Positions 10,543 to 21,583 of a stretch of DNA of 64,000 bases are shown piece after piece. The notes below the pieces were generated by a model that saw only the letters and a program-made list of their open reading frames with translations, was not told the DNA's origin and made no database searches. A program made the position numbers and the translations under genes. Each line of letters begins with the position of its first letter. Positions within the stretch are counted from its first letter, which is position 1. Origin of the DNA: Prochlorococcus sp. scB243_498I20 (lineage in GTDB: Bacteria > Cyanobacteriota > Cyanobacteriia > PCC-6307 > Cyanobiaceae); NCBI GenBank assembly GCA_000635015.1, contig JFMR01000045.1:124001-188000 (forward strand). The letters are read 5' to 3'.

Positions 10543-12084
10543 TTAATTAACTAAAGTTGGTATTAATCCAACTAATTTAGCTAGAGTAAGCTGTTGACTG
10601 AGAGCATTAGTTGAAGATTCGTATAAATTTATCGCGATTTTTGGCCAAAAACCTATCACCAAAGTAGGCAACAACAAGCTGAACCCAATTGTCAATTCTC
10701 GACCATTCATCTCTTTGACTGTAGCTAGTGCGGGAATTCTAGGACCAAAAAATACTCTTCTACACATTGATAGTAGATATATTGGTGTAAGAACTAAACC
10801 TATAGCTGCAATAAGAATAGTGATCGATCTAAAGATAGAGCTGAAGCCTTCTTGACTTGTGATTCCTAAAAATACAGTTATTTCACTTATAAAACCGCTC
10901 ATCCCAGGTAGTGCTAGAGAAGCTAAAGAGCTTGCCAAGAAAAAAGCAAAGGTTATTGGCAAAACCTTTGCTAAGCCGCCCATATTAGGTATAGAAAGAG
11001 TATTTGTTCTTTCATAGAATGAGCCCGTAACAAAGAACATAGCTGCAGCTATAAGTCCATGACTGATCATTTGTAACATTGCTCCGCTAATACCTAGAGC
11101 ATCTACTGCTCCAATTCCTAACAGAACAAAACCCATATGACTCACAGAGCTACATGCAATTCTCCTTTTAACATTATCTTGTGCGAATGCATTAAGAGCT
11201 CCGTAAATTATGTTAATAATTCCGAGAATAATTAACGCAGGTGCAATTTGAAGATGTACTTCAGGGAGTATTTGAACATTGAATCTTAAGAGAGCATAAC
11301 CTCCCATTTTTAAAAGTATTCCAGCTAGTAACATTGAAACTGGAGCATTAGCCTCTCCATGTGCATCGGGTAACCAAGTATGTAATGGAAAGATAGGAAG
11401 TTTTACTCCAAAACCAATTAAAAATCCTAAATAAGATAATAAAGCTAGGCTGCCCGTTACATGTTTATTGGTTAAATCGGTAATATTTAAAGTAAAAGTA
11501 TCACCACTCAAGGCAAGTGCTAACCCACTTATGAGTATTAATAAAGAAGCTAAAGCTGTATAAAGAATGAATTTAGTTGCAGCATATAATTTCTTTTTCC
11601 CTCCCCAAATCGCAATAAGAAGATACACCGGAACTAATTCAAGTTCCCATGCCAAGAAAAACAATAGGAAATCTTGAGAAAGGAAAACTAGTGACTGTGC
11701 TGATGCTTGGACTAGTAAAAGAGCGAAATATAGATTAGATTTTTTCTTGATTTTCCAACTGGCCGCAGCCGATAAAAATGTAATTAACCCACTTAAAGCT
11801 ACTAAAGGAGCGGATAACCCATCTACGCCAAGAGACCACTCTAAGCCTATAGATGGTAACCAAGAAGCTCTCTCTACCAGTTGTAAAGAGCTATCTGAAG
11901 TATTGAATTTTTGAAAAAGGACGCCAATTATTAGTAAAAAATCTATAAATAAAAAACTTAATGAGATATTTCTAGGGAGTGAATTATCTTCTCCTTCTTT
12001 TGAACTCAAGAAAGGCATTATTAATGCCCCAATTAAAGGTAGTAAAACAATAGATGATAGCCAAGGAAAAGATTCTAGATTCAT
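10543..12084 (-). CDS. ndhD: NAD(P)H-quinone oxidoreductase subunit 4 (NdhD)
   Basis: 513 aa multi-[40 protein letters not shown], antiporter-like NDH-1 subunit. Confidence 0.96.
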   Translation of the reverse strand: MNLESFPWLSSIVLLPLIGALIMPFLSSKEGEDNSLPRNISLSFLFIDFLLIIGVLFQKFNTSDSSLQLVERASWLPSIGLEWSLGVDGLSAPLVALSGLITFLSAAASWKIKKKSNLYFALLLVQASAQSLVFLSQDFLLFFLAWELELVPVYLLIAIWGGKKKLYAATKFILYTALASLLILISGLALALSGDTFTLNITDLTNKHVTGSLALLSYLGFLIGFGVKLPIFPLHTWLPDAHGEANAPVSMLLAGILLKMGGYALLRFNVQILPEVHLQIAPALIILGIINIIYGALNAFAQDNVKRRIACSSVSHMGFVLLGIGAVDALGISGAMLQMISHGLIAAAMFFVTGSFYERTNTLSIPNMGGLAKVLPITFAFFLASSLASLALPGMSGFISEITVFLGITSQEGFSSIFRSITILIAAIGLVLTPIYLLSMCRRVFFGPRIPALATVKEMNGRELTIGFSLLLPTLVIGFWPKIAINLYESSTNALSQQLTLAKLVGLIPTLVN

Positions 12085-12163
12085 TTATGTAATGAATAAT
12101 TTTTTTATTCTAGTTGAAGTTGTACTAGCTTGAGACTATAACATTAAAAATGCCTAAGTAAAA

Positions 12164-13111
12164 CTACTTACCAGAGATAGTGCTAAATTGGCTGCCCGTT
12201 GTTTGAACGTTTAAGAACGGTGCTCTGCTAGCTACACCTGACTTCTCCCATGCTTTGACCATGGCTTGACTAACGTCTTTACCATTTTCTTTTTTGCACA
12301 AAGCCAAGATACTTGGTCCAGCCCCACTAATTGCACATCCTAGAGCACCTGCATTTAGTGCAGCATTTTTAACTTCTAATCCACCCTTAATAAGTTTCCA
12401 TCTGTAGGGTTCATGAAGCTTATCAAACATTCCCTCTTTTATAAGTTCTGCATTTCCTGCTTTTAAGCCATTTAGTAACAAAGTAAGTGCTCCCATATTT
12501 GTCACTGCATCTGATATGGGCACATTCTTCGGCATAACCTTTCTTGCTTCACTTGTGCTTAGACGAATCGCAGGTATTGCTACAACCGCTTTAATCGAAT
12601 CGTGCCAATCACATCTAATTATTCTCCATCTTTGAGAAGATGACTTGGCTGACAAACAAAGGCCGCCTAGGAGAGAGGGCACCACATTGTCAGGATGACC
12701 TTCTATATCAATGGCAAGTTCAAGGAGCTTTTCTTTGGATAATGGAGAATTCATTATTGCATTTGCTCCGATTAGCCCAGCAACTATTGCTGTAGCACTA
12801 CTCCCAAGTCCGCGTGCAGGCGGCACTGCTAACTTAACTCTTGCTTCAAGCGCATAAGGTTCTATATTCGCACTCCCCCATACTTTCTGAGCTGCTCTAA
12901 AAACTAAGTTTTCAGGTCCTCCCCTTAAGTGATTACCATCTGTACTTTCCATTATTAAATCAAACCTATCTCCACCACCTTCAATCCTTGTAAAAATAAA
13001 CTCATTATATAAATCTAATGCTGCTCCAAGACAATCGAATCCAGGCCCTAAATTGGCAGTTGTGGAAGGCACTGTTACCCTTATTTTTTTACCTACTTCA
13101 GGAATAGACAT
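12164..13111 (-). CDS. thrB: homoserine kinase
   Basis: VTVPSTTANLGPGFDCLGAALDLYN and VPPARGLGSSATAIVAGL. Confidence 0.97.
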   Translation of the reverse strand: MSIPEVGKKIRVTVPSTTANLGPGFDCLGAALDLYNEFIFTRIEGGGDRFDLIMESTDGNHLRGGPENLVFRAAQKVWGSANIEPYALEARVKLAVPPARGLGSSATAIVAGLIGANAIMNSPLSKEKLLELAIDIEGHPDNVVPSLLGGLCLSAKSSSQRWRIIRCDWHDSIKAVVAIPAIRLSTSEARKVMPKNVPISDAVTNMGALTLLLNGLKAGNAELIKEGMFDKLHEPYRWKLIKGGLEVKNAALNAGALGCAISGAGPSILALCKKENGKDVSQAMVKAWEKSGVASRAPFLNVQTTGSQFSTISGK

Positions 13112-13120
13112 TTTTTGCTA

Positions 13121-14155
13121 TTAAGTTTTTAAATGCATTTTTGCTCTGCAGGCTGCACTAAAAAGTCCAAACTCTTCATCTAGGATTACTCTTATAGGTA
13201 TTGTTTTAAGAATATCTTTTAATCTACCCTTGTCGAAAAATTGTTTCATAAATAAATCTGATTTAAAGTTTTTGAAATGCTTTGACGCGGTTCCTCCTGA
13301 AATCCATAACCCGCCAAAGCATAATTCTTGAAGAGCAACATCTCCCAAAAAAGAGGCATATGCGCCTAACCAAATCCTCTCAACTTCAATCATTAGCTGA
13401 TCACCTTCTTTAGAAAAATTACAGATTTTTTCAGGAAGTTCTTTTCTCATAGCATCAAAAATTTTAATTTCTTTTAAATATTGTTGTAGAGGATGGTTAC
13501 GAGCATCAGGCTTGCTTAGTCTCCATTCGGCAATTCTTGATAAACCAGTGCCGCTAATAATTCTTTCACAAGATATTCTCTCAACTTTTAAGTAATTCTT
13601 AAGCCAAATTTTTAATTCCCATTCTAATTTTGACTTTGGGGAGTACTCAACATGACCGCCTTCGCTAGCTAAAACTTTTACCTTTTGTCCCGATATTATG
13701 CCTCTTGCAATGCCCAAACCAGTCCCAGCTCCAACAATAGCATGCAAATCATTATTAGAACCTTCAGAATGGGATCCATCTTGAATAGTAGAATATTGGT
13801 TATCTTTTAAGTAAGGTATTCCAAAAATTTGGACTGCGAAATCATTTATTAGCTCGCAGCCTTTAAAATTAAATTTGTTCTTTAAAGCATTTCCAGAAAT
13901 ATTCCATGATAAGTTAATAATCTGTGCTTCGTTATTAGATAAAGGACCAGCTACGGCGAAACAAGCAAAAGAAGGATGAGTTATATTTTTGCATTCATTT
14001 TTGAGAAAATCTTCTAGGATGAGATCAAAAGAATCCCACTCAGAAGAAGCATATTTCTTTTTTAATATTAACTTTGGCGAATCATCATTTTTTACTTTTT
14101 CGAATATCCCCAACAGAACTTTTGTCCCTCCTAAATCACAAGCGAGAAAATTCAT
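13121..14155 (-). CDS. glk: glucokinase
   Basis: LACDLGGTKVLLGIFE; AIVGAGTGLGIARGI; ASEGGHVEYSP. Confidence 0.93.
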   Translation of the reverse strand: MNFLACDLGGTKVLLGIFEKVKNDDSPKLILKKKYASSEWDSFDLILEDFLKNECKNITHPSFACFAVAGPLSNNEAQIINLSWNISGNALKNKFNFKGCELINDFAVQIFGIPYLKDNQYSTIQDGSHSEGSNNDLHAIVGAGTGLGIARGIISGQKVKVLASEGGHVEYSPKSKLEWELKIWLKNYLKVERISCERIISGTGLSRIAEWRLSKPDARNHPLQQYLKEIKIFDAMRKELPEKICNFSKEGDQLMIEVERIWLGAYASFLGDVALQELCFGGLWISGGTASKHFKNFKSDLFMKQFFDKGRLKDILKTIPIRVILDEEFGLFSAACRAKMHLKT

Positions 14156-14165
14156 AGATTTGAAA

Positions 14166-16082
14166 TTATTCTGTTCTCCCTTTTTTTTCTATTAATTCAT
14201 CCATTAATTTATAGAGATTAGGTAAATTGAAAATTCCTAAATTTCTTCCATTTAAAGATCTTAAAGCAACTGAATCAATTTCCTCTTCTTTATCTCCAAT
14301 AACTGCAATTAACGGAACTCTCCCAAGAGTTGCTTCCCTTATTTTATATCCTATTTTTTCATTTCTAATGTCAACTTTTGATCGGTAACCATTATTGTTT
14401 ATTAGTTCATTAAACTCTAAACACTTTTCGATATTTCTATCAGTAATGCTTAGTAGAATAATTTGATAAGGGGCAAGCCAAATTGGGAATTTTGCCTCAT
14501 ACTGTTCAATTAAGATTCCGATAAATCTCTCAAAGGATCCTAAAATTGCTCTATGAAGCATAACTGGATTTCTTTTTTCATTATTTATATCTACATAAGT
14601 TGCATCTAATCTAATAGGCATTGAGAAATCAACCTGAATTGTTCCACATTGCCAGACTCTATTAAGACAATCTTTTAACGAGAATTCTATTTTTGGACCA
14701 TAAAAAGCACCTTCTCCTGGTTGGAGTTCCCATCTTAGCTTCTTATTATCAAGAGCTTTGGTGAGAGCCTCTTCTGATTTATCCCAAATCTCTTCACTAC
14801 CTACCCTTTTTTCAGGACGAGTTGATAATTTGATAATGATTTCATCAAAACCAAAAGTTTTATAGACCTCGAAAACAAGATCTATAAAAGTAGATACCTC
14901 TTCTTGAATTTGCATTTCAGTGCAGAATATGTGGGCGTCATCTTGGGTAAAGTTTCTTACTCTCATTAAGCCGTGTAGTGCACCAGAAGGTTCATTTCTG
15001 TGACAAGAACCAAATTCAGCAAGACGAATAGGTAAATCCTTATAACTTTTTAAACCTTGATTAAATACTTGAATATGGCATGGACAATTCATTGGTTTAA
15101 TTGCATAAGTTCGATTTTCTGATGCAGTAGTGAACATATCGTCTCTAAATTTTTCCCAATGACCGGATTTTTCCCAAAGAGATTTATCAACGGCTTGTGG
15201 GGTTTTAATTTCTAAATAATCATTTTTTTTGAGTATTTCTCTTATGTACTTTTCCAGTACTTGGTAGATTGTCCATCCATTTGGATGCCAAAAAATCATT
15301 CCTGGAGATTCTTCTTGTATATGAAATAGTGAATGTTTTTTGCCAAGTTTTCTATGATCCCTTTTTTCTGCTTCTTCGATTCTTGTTAAGTAATCATTGA
15401 GTTCTTTTTCTTTTGCCCATGCAGTTCCATATATTCTCTGTAATGATTCATTCTCACTATTACCTCTCCAGTATGAACCTGATAATTTAAGTAATTTAAA
15501 GTGTCTCAAATGTCTAGTATTGGGTACGTGAGGCCCTCTGCACATGTCGATATATTCTTCGTGTTTGTATAAATTGATGAGACCTTCTTCAGGAATTTCT
15601 TCAATTATTCGTAATTTAAAAGTCTCATCTCTTTCTTTAAAAGTTTTAATTGCCTCTTCTTTAGAAACTTGAAAAATTTCAACATCATAGTTTGTTTTTA
15701 TTAATTTATTAATTCTATTTTCAATTTTTATTAAATCTTCAGGAGTAAATCTGTATTCAGAAAAAATATCGTAATAAAAACCATCTTCAATTACAGGCCC
15801 AATCGCCATCTTAATATCAGAGTAAATTTGTTTAACTGCATGACCAATCAGGTGAGCAAATGAATGTCTTATTATTTCAATTCCTTCTTTATCTTTTGAT
15901 GTGATGATTACAACTTCGGAATCTTTACTTATAGGAATAGTTGCATCAAGAAGAACGTCATTTACTTTCCCAGCTATTGTTGCTTTAGCTAATCCAGCGC
16001 CTATACTCTGGGCAATTTCTAGAATAGTTACAGATTTTTCGAAAACCTTTTTTGAACCATCCGGTAAGGTAATTATTGGCAT
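14166..16082 (-). CDS. thrS: threonyl-tRNA synthetase
   Basis: 638 aa class II aaRS with TGS domain; [56 protein letters not shown]. Confidence 0.98.
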   Translation of the reverse strand: MPIITLPDGSKKVFEKSVTILEIAQSIGAGLAKATIAGKVNDVLLDATIPISKDSEVVIITSKDKEGIEIIRHSFAHLIGHAVKQIYSDIKMAIGPVIEDGFYYDIFSEYRFTPEDLIKIENRINKLIKTNYDVEIFQVSKEEAIKTFKERDETFKLRIIEEIPEEGLINLYKHEEYIDMCRGPHVPNTRHLRHFKLLKLSGSYWRGNSENESLQRIYGTAWAKEKELNDYLTRIEEAEKRDHRKLGKKHSLFHIQEESPGMIFWHPNGWTIYQVLEKYIREILKKNDYLEIKTPQAVDKSLWEKSGHWEKFRDDMFTTASENRTYAIKPMNCPCHIQVFNQGLKSYKDLPIRLAEFGSCHRNEPSGALHGLMRVRNFTQDDAHIFCTEMQIQEEVSTFIDLVFEVYKTFGFDEIIIKLSTRPEKRVGSEEIWDKSEEALTKALDNKKLRWELQPGEGAFYGPKIEFSLKDCLNRVWQCGTIQVDFSMPIRLDATYVDINNEKRNPVMLHRAILGSFERFIGILIEQYEAKFPIWLAPYQIILLSITDRNIEKCLEFNELINNNGYRSKVDIRNEKIGYKIREATLGRVPLIAVIGDKEEEIDSVALRSLNGRNLGIFNLPNLYKLMDELIEKKGRTE

Positions 16083-16085
16083 ATT

Positions 16086-17102
16086 TTATTTCTCCATTTC
16101 AAAGAATCCTAATTTTGATTTAACTCTTTTTAAAGTCTGATTTGCTAAATCTTCAGCTTTTTCCTTACCCTCATCAAGGATTTTATTTAATTGATAAGGA
16201 TCATTAATTAATAATTTATATTTTTTCTGAATAGGTTCTAGTGATTCAATAAGTTGTTCTGTAATTAATTTTTTAAATGTCCCCCATCCAGTCTCTGAGA
16301 AATTATTTTCACATTGAGAAATTTCTTTGCCAGATAATATTGAATAAATCATCAAAAGATTTTTAGATTCTGGCCTCTCAGGGTTGTTAAATTCAATTCC
16401 AATAGAACTGTCACTTTTTGCTCTTTTTATTTTTTTCGTTATTACTTCAGGAGCATCTAATAAGTTAATACGACTGCCTTCATTAGGATCACTTTTGCTC
16501 ATCTTTTTTGAACCATCAATTAAACTCATTATTTTTGATCCATTCTTCATGATTATTGGTTGAGGGATTTTTAAAATATTTTTGTCCTTACTAAATCTGG
16601 CATTAATTCTCTGTTGTGCAATATCTCTGGCAAGTTCAAGATGTTGTTTTTGATCCTCACCAACTGGTACAAAGTCAGCGTCATATAGAAGAATGTCTGC
16701 AGCCATTAGGATCGGATAGTCAAATAATCCAATGGATACATTATTCCCCTGTTGTATCGATTTTTCTTTGAATTGAATCATTCTTTCCATCCAATTTATT
16801 GGGGTCATGCAATTTAATATCCAACAAAGTTCTGAATGTGCAGAAATCTGACTTTGGACAAAAATTGAGCATATGTTGGGATCTATTCCACAAGCGAGGT
16901 ACAAAGCTGCCGTAGAAATAGTGTTCTGAGACAATTCTTTGGGATTATATGAAGCTGTGATTGCGTGCAAATCAACTACACATAGAAATGTTTCATATTG
17001 CTCTTGAAGCGTAACCCAATTATTTATGGCCCCAAGCCAATTTCCAATATGTAAATCACCAGTTGGTTGAACTCCAGAAAGAATTCTTTTTTTATTTGCC
17101 AT
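16086..17102 (-). CDS. trpS: tryptophanyl-tRNA synthetase
   Basis: SGVQPTGDLHIGNWLGAI and KMSKS motif. Confidence 0.98.
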   Translation of the reverse strand: MANKKRILSGVQPTGDLHIGNWLGAINNWVTLQEQYETFLCVVDLHAITASYNPKELSQNTISTAALYLACGIDPNICSIFVQSQISAHSELCWILNCMTPINWMERMIQFKEKSIQQGNNVSIGLFDYPILMAADILLYDADFVPVGEDQKQHLELARDIAQQRINARFSKDKNILKIPQPIIMKNGSKIMSLIDGSKKMSKSDPNEGSRINLLDAPEVITKKIKRAKSDSSIGIEFNNPERPESKNLLMIYSILSGKEISQCENNFSETGWGTFKKLITEQLIESLEPIQKKYKLLINDPYQLNKILDEGKEKAEDLANQTLKRVKSKLGFFEMEK

Positions 17103-17514
17103 CCTCTTCTACTTCGCTAGATTGGATCTCTTCAGTTGAGGTACTTTTAACAGGTCTTGCAAAAGGGTCAGGTGCTGTTGTTGTCTTTTCTTCATAAGGA
17201 TTTTGTGATTGTCTATTCGGAGAAGAGTTTTTATTATTTTTTGCATATTCTTTGATTGATTCAATCAATTTTTCGTCTTTGATCATTTCGCTAAGTGTTC
17301 TAACTGAGAAACCCAGAACTGCAACGGTAGATCTCAATTGAAAGGCCTCTTGTATTGATTTAACAGCTTTCATTTCGTTATCACTCAATCGTATGCGGAA
17401 TCCTCCTCCATCTCTTCTGCCGCCCGATCTATCTCTGAAATTAGATCTTTCATTGTTAGAGCGACCTCTATAATTTTCTTGTCCAGGATTATTGCTGAAA
17501 TTTGAATTAGACAT
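17092..17514 (-). CDS. conserved hypothetical with Arg/Gly/Asn-rich disordered N-terminus
   Basis: 140 aa; NYRGRSNNERSNFRDRSGGRRDGGGFRIRLSDNEMKAVKSIQEAFQLRSTVAVLGFSVRTLSEMI; overlaps trpS start by 11 nt. Confidence 0.75.
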   Translation of the reverse strand: MSNSNFSNNPGQENYRGRSNNERSNFRDRSGGRRDGGGFRIRLSDNEMKAVKSIQEAFQLRSTVAVLGFSVRTLSEMIKDEKLIESIKEYAKNNKNSSPNRQSQNPYEEKTTTAPDPFARPVKSTSTEEIQSSEVEEDGK

Positions 17515-17679
17515 CTTGATGTTTCTTAAGTTATTTAAATAGTCTATTAACTTAGCATCTTGTTATGCAATAAATCTTTTGAAAAGCCTTAATTTTTTAT
17601 CTTTTGATTAACGACTTATGAAATTTTGCTTTTCTCATTCATAACTTGCATTAAAATAAAATTAGAAAAATAAAGTATT

Positions 17680-19014
17680 GTGTTTGATATTAGTAAAGAC
17701 AACCTTCTAAAGGATTTCATAAAGTTTCCGAAAAAAAATCTTATCATTATATTATTATTACTAGGTTTTGGGGAATGGTTTGTTAGTGACCTAATTCATT
17801 TTGCAGGTGGCTCAATAGGATTTTTTGCGTTGTGTTTGGGGGGATTTTTTTACTTGAAGAATGATAAGCCTAAATTTAATGAACCAAATAATTTAGATGG
17901 TTGGATAAATCTATGTAATGAAGATTTAAAATTTTTTGAAGAACTAGAAGCAACAAATGATTTAGAAAAACAGAATTCAAAAAGACAAAAAACACTTGAG
18001 TCGATTCTAAATAGATTTGAAAAAGAAAAAATAAGTTGCATTGGACAAAAAGATTATCAAAGTTGTCAGTCTGTTTTAAAAAGTCATTTTAAAATAGATA
18101 AGTTTGACTTTGATTTATACGAAAAACTGCCTAAATACAATTCTTCTCAAGTTATTCCAGAAGAAGCTTTGAAGAGTGATGCAATCTTGTATTTTTTAAA
18201 CTTGCCTTTGTCGGCAAATGATTTTTTGTGGCTGGAAAAGTTTCCTGAAAATATGCAAATCTGGCTGGTGGCTTTAACTTCCAACGAAATAGAAGCCAAA
18301 AATCAGATAGAAGAGCTAAAGTCGCAAATTTCAACTGAATTTATAAATAAAATTATCACTTTTGATGTGAATAAAAATGAAATAACAAATATACCTTTTT
18401 CGTTAAGGAAGTTTTTTATAAGTTCATCTAAAAATATTGAAAATACAAAAAAAAGGCTTTTGAAAGAACTACATGTTGCCTGGCAATCTGAAATTGAAGG
18501 TATAAGAAGAATGCAGTTAAAAGGTATACAAAGAAAAAATCAAATTCTTGTAGCAACAACTGTTTTCTTATCTCCTATCCCATCAATCGATGTTATGGCA
18601 ATGACAGTACTAAATTCTTTAATGATTAAAGAAATTAAGTCTATATGGGGATGTAATTGGTCTCCTGAAATTTTAGATAAAGTATCCAAAGAGATTTTAA
18701 AGACCGCAATTGCTCAGGGAGTTATTGAATGGAGTGGACAGACTCTTATTGGTATAACAAAATTACATGGCCCAAATTGGCTTGTGTCTGGAACATTTCA
18801 GGCTGTCAGTGCTGCTTACTTAACAAGAGTAGTATCAAGTTCTTTGGCTGATTTTATGGCAATAACAAAAGGAGTAGAAGAACCTGATTTGGATTTTATA
18901 AAGAAAAATTCTGAGAAAATTGTTGAAAAAGCTTTTGAAAAAGAAAAAATAAATTGGAAAGGGTTTATTTCTGATCTTAGAAAACCACTTATGAAACTAT
19001 CTTTTAGTTCATAA
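17680..19014 (+). CDS. DUF697 (YcjF-like) membrane-associated protein
   Basis: 444 aa; LSPIPSIDVMAMTVLNSLMIKEIKSIWG...AAYLTRVVSSSLADFMAI is DUF697-like; GTG start. Confidence 0.8.
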   Translation: MFDISKDNLLKDFIKFPKKNLIIILLLLGFGEWFVSDLIHFAGGSIGFFALCLGGFFYLKNDKPKFNEPNNLDGWINLCNEDLKFFEELEATNDLEKQNSKRQKTLESILNRFEKEKISCIGQKDYQSCQSVLKSHFKIDKFDFDLYEKLPKYNSSQVIPEEALKSDAILYFLNLPLSANDFLWLEKFPENMQIWLVALTSNEIEAKNQIEELKSQISTEFINKIITFDVNKNEITNIPFSLRKFFISSSKNIENTKKRLLKELHVAWQSEIEGIRRMQLKGIQRKNQILVATTVFLSPIPSIDVMAMTVLNSLMIKEIKSIWGCNWSPEILDKVSKEILKTAIAQGVIEWSGQTLIGITKLHGPNWLVSGTFQAVSAAYLTRVVSSSLADFMAITKGVEEPDLDFIKKNSEKIVEKAFEKEKINWKGFISDLRKPLMKLSFSS

Positions 19015-19025
19015 TCTAAGGATGA

Positions 19026-19934
19026 ATGTTAAATATGAAAAAAAATATTCTCTTTTTTAGTTTGTTACTTCTGATTTCTCTTGCTTCAGGATCATGTAAG
19101 AGAATATCAAAAAAAAATGAAACTAAAGAAGTAATACTGGCAAGTTTCACTGTTTTGGCGGATATAATTAGCAATGTCGCTAAAGATGATTTTATTGTTA
19201 GATCAATAACGAAACCTGGAGTTGAAGTTCATGGCTACCAACCAACTCCAAGCGATTTGGTAAATGCCTCTAGTGCTTTTGTTTTTATTGATAATGGATT
19301 TGGATTTGAATTATGGGCTGAAAAATTTGTTTCTAATTTAAAAGTTAAAAGAATTACTGTCGCGGAAGATTTAGATCCTATTTTTATCAGTGAAGATTTT
19401 TATAAAGGGAAACCCAATCCTCACGCCTGGATTTCTCCAAAAAGAGGGATACTATACGTAGATATTCTCGTGGATTCTTTATCAGAATTGAGGCCAACTA
19501 AAAGGACATTATTTGAAGAAAATGGAAAAATTTATAAAGATAAACTATCCAAAATAGATAAAGAATTCTCACTTTTTATTAATAACTTAAATAAAGAAAG
19601 GAGGTATCTAGTAAGTTGTGAAGGTGCTTTTTCATATTTAACAAATGATTATGGATTAGAGGAAGTTTATTTGTGGCCGGTTAATGCTGAGAGTCAAATT
19701 ACTCCTAAAAGAATGGCAAGAACAATCTCACTAGTTAAAGAAAAAAATGTTCCATCTGTATTTTGCGAAAGTACTGTAAGTAACGAATCTCAAATGGTTG
19801 TTGCAAACGAAACTGGAGCTAATTTTGGAGGAAATCTTTTTGTTGATTCATTATCTGATGATAGTGGGCCTGCTAGTTCCTATATAAAAATGCTTGAGCA
19901 TAATTTGGACTTGATTAAAAAAGGACTTTTTTGA
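19026..19934 (+). CDS. metal (Mn/Zn-type) ABC transporter substrate-binding lipoprotein
   Basis: ZnuA/MntC family; lipobox-like LISLASGSC; VEVHGYQPTPSDLVNASSAFVFIDNGFGFELW; NPHAWISPKRG. Confidence 0.92.
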   Translation: MLNMKKNILFFSLLLLISLASGSCKRISKKNETKEVILASFTVLADIISNVAKDDFIVRSITKPGVEVHGYQPTPSDLVNASSAFVFIDNGFGFELWAEKFVSNLKVKRITVAEDLDPIFISEDFYKGKPNPHAWISPKRGILYVDILVDSLSELRPTKRTLFEENGKIYKDKLSKIDKEFSLFINNLNKERRYLVSCEGAFSYLTNDYGLEEVYLWPVNAESQITPKRMARTISLVKEKNVPSVFCESTVSNESQMVVANETGANFGGNLFVDSLSDDSGPASSYIKMLEHNLDLIKKGLF

Positions 19935-19937
19935 ATT

Positions 19938-20702
19938 ATGGAAACAATCAATTATCAAAACTATAGGATTGAGGCAGAGAATATTTGCGTAGATTACAAC
20001 GGTAAGGTGGCTTTGTATGATGCCAATTTAAGATTGCAACCAGGCCAGATTTGTGGGTTAGTAGGGATGAACGGGGCTGGTAAAACAACTTTCTTTAATG
20101 CTTTAACTGGCTTTGTAAATATTTCAAAGGGAAAAATCAGAATAAATGGAGAGTCTGTAAGATCCGCTCAAAAAGATCAGACAATTGCTTATGTTCCTCA
20201 AAATGAGGGTATTGATAGTCAATTTCCAATAAGTGTTTGGGATGTAGTGATGATGGGAAGATATGGTTCGATGAATATTTTTAGGTGTCCCAGAGAGTCT
20301 GATGTTCAGGCGGTTAAACATGCTATTGAGAGAGTTGATCTTACTGATCATTTATCTACACCTATTGGAAACTTATCTGGAGGTCAGAGAAAACGAACTT
20401 TTTTAGCTAGAGCAATTGCGCAAAGAGCATCAATACTTCTTCTTGATGAGCCTTTTTCAGGTGTTGATATAAGAACTGAAAAACTTATCTCGGAATTATT
20501 TATTCAATTTAAAAATGAGGGAAAAACCATATTATTATCAACGCACGATATGATTCATGTCCGTGAATTTTGTGATTTGGTTCTTTTAATAAATAAAACT
20601 GTTGTAGCTTATGGCGAGACCTCTGAAGTGTTTACCCCTGAAAATATTACAACTACTTTTGGAGGGATCTCACCGGATTTCTTGTTTGGACCTGAATCCT
20701 AA
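19938..20702 (+). CDS. metal ABC transporter ATP-binding protein
   Basis: Walker A GMNGAGKTT, signature LSGGQRKR, Walker B ILLLDEP. Confidence 0.96.
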   Translation: METINYQNYRIEAENICVDYNGKVALYDANLRLQPGQICGLVGMNGAGKTTFFNALTGFVNISKGKIRINGESVRSAQKDQTIAYVPQNEGIDSQFPISVWDVVMMGRYGSMNIFRCPRESDVQAVKHAIERVDLTDHLSTPIGNLSGGQRKRTFLARAIAQRASILLLDEPFSGVDIRTEKLISELFIQFKNEGKTILLSTHDMIHVREFCDLVLLINKTVVAYGETSEVFTPENITTTFGGISPDFLFGPES

Positions 20703-20714
20703 ATTTTAAATTAT

Positions 20715-21581
20715 ATGGAGCTCTGTTCTTTTTTAACTTTAGATTCATTCATAACAGATCCTTTGACTCATGACTTTATGAGAAAAGCACTTCTTATGAG
20801 TTCATTAGTTGCAGCTGTTTGTGGTTTTCTATCAAGTTATTTGACTCTTAAAGGATGGGCTTTAATGGGAGATGCAGTGTCACATTCCGTAATGCCTGGT
20901 GTCGTGGTGGCTTATGCATTAGGTCTTCCTTTCTCATTGGGTGCATTTATTTTCGGAGTTGGTTCTGTAGCATTGATAGGGTTTATTAAACAGAAATCCA
21001 GAGTTAAGGAAGATACTGTTATTGGGTTGGTATTTACAGGATTTTTCGCTCTTGGAATTGTATTGGTTTCTAAGATTAAAAGTAATATTGATCTGCACTC
21101 TATTCTTTTTGGTAGTCCATTAGGAATATCACTTTCAGATGTAAAACAAACTATTTTCATTTCTTTATTGGTAGTAATCCTTTTATCAGTTTTTAGAAAA
21201 GATTTAATGCTTTATTGCTTTGATCCTAGGCATGCAAAAACAGTTGGGATTAACGTTTTTTTTCTTCATTATTTACTCCTCACATGTCTATCTTTGGCGG
21301 CTGTTGTGGGTTTGCAGTCTGTTGGAATTATCTTGGTAGTTGCAATGTTGATTACACCAGGGGCTACAGCATATTTACTTACGGATAAGTTTGATAATAT
21401 GACATTAATTTCAGTATTAAGTGCAATTATCTCAAGCCTGATAGGAATCTATGTTAGTTTTTGGTTTGATCTTGAAACAGGTGGATCAATTGTTTTGGCA
21501 CAAACTTTTATATTTTTATTTGCTTTTTTATTCGCCCCAAGATACGGAATATTTAAGTTAAAGAAATTATTTGCTGGATAA
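20715..21581 (+). CDS. metal ABC transporter permease (ABC-3 family)
   Basis: 288 aa; GWALMGDAVSHSVMPGVVVAYALGLPFSLGAFIFG, typical ABC-3 permease. Confidence 0.95.
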   Translation: MELCSFLTLDSFITDPLTHDFMRKALLMSSLVAAVCGFLSSYLTLKGWALMGDAVSHSVMPGVVVAYALGLPFSLGAFIFGVGSVALIGFIKQKSRVKEDTVIGLVFTGFFALGIVLVSKIKSNIDLHSILFGSPLGISLSDVKQTIFISLLVVILLSVFRKDLMLYCFDPRHAKTVGINVFFLHYLLLTCLSLAAVVGLQSVGIILVVAMLITPGATAYLLTDKFDNMTLISVLSAIISSLIGIYVSFWFDLETGGSIVLAQTFIFLFAFLFAPRYGIFKLKKLFAG

Positions 21582-21583
21582 AA

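Noticed and set aside
21275-21284. ACTCCTCACA, similar to the Yfr1 sRNA core motif
   Set aside because: Lies inside the ABC permease coding frame with no flanking hairpins or terminator; chance match.
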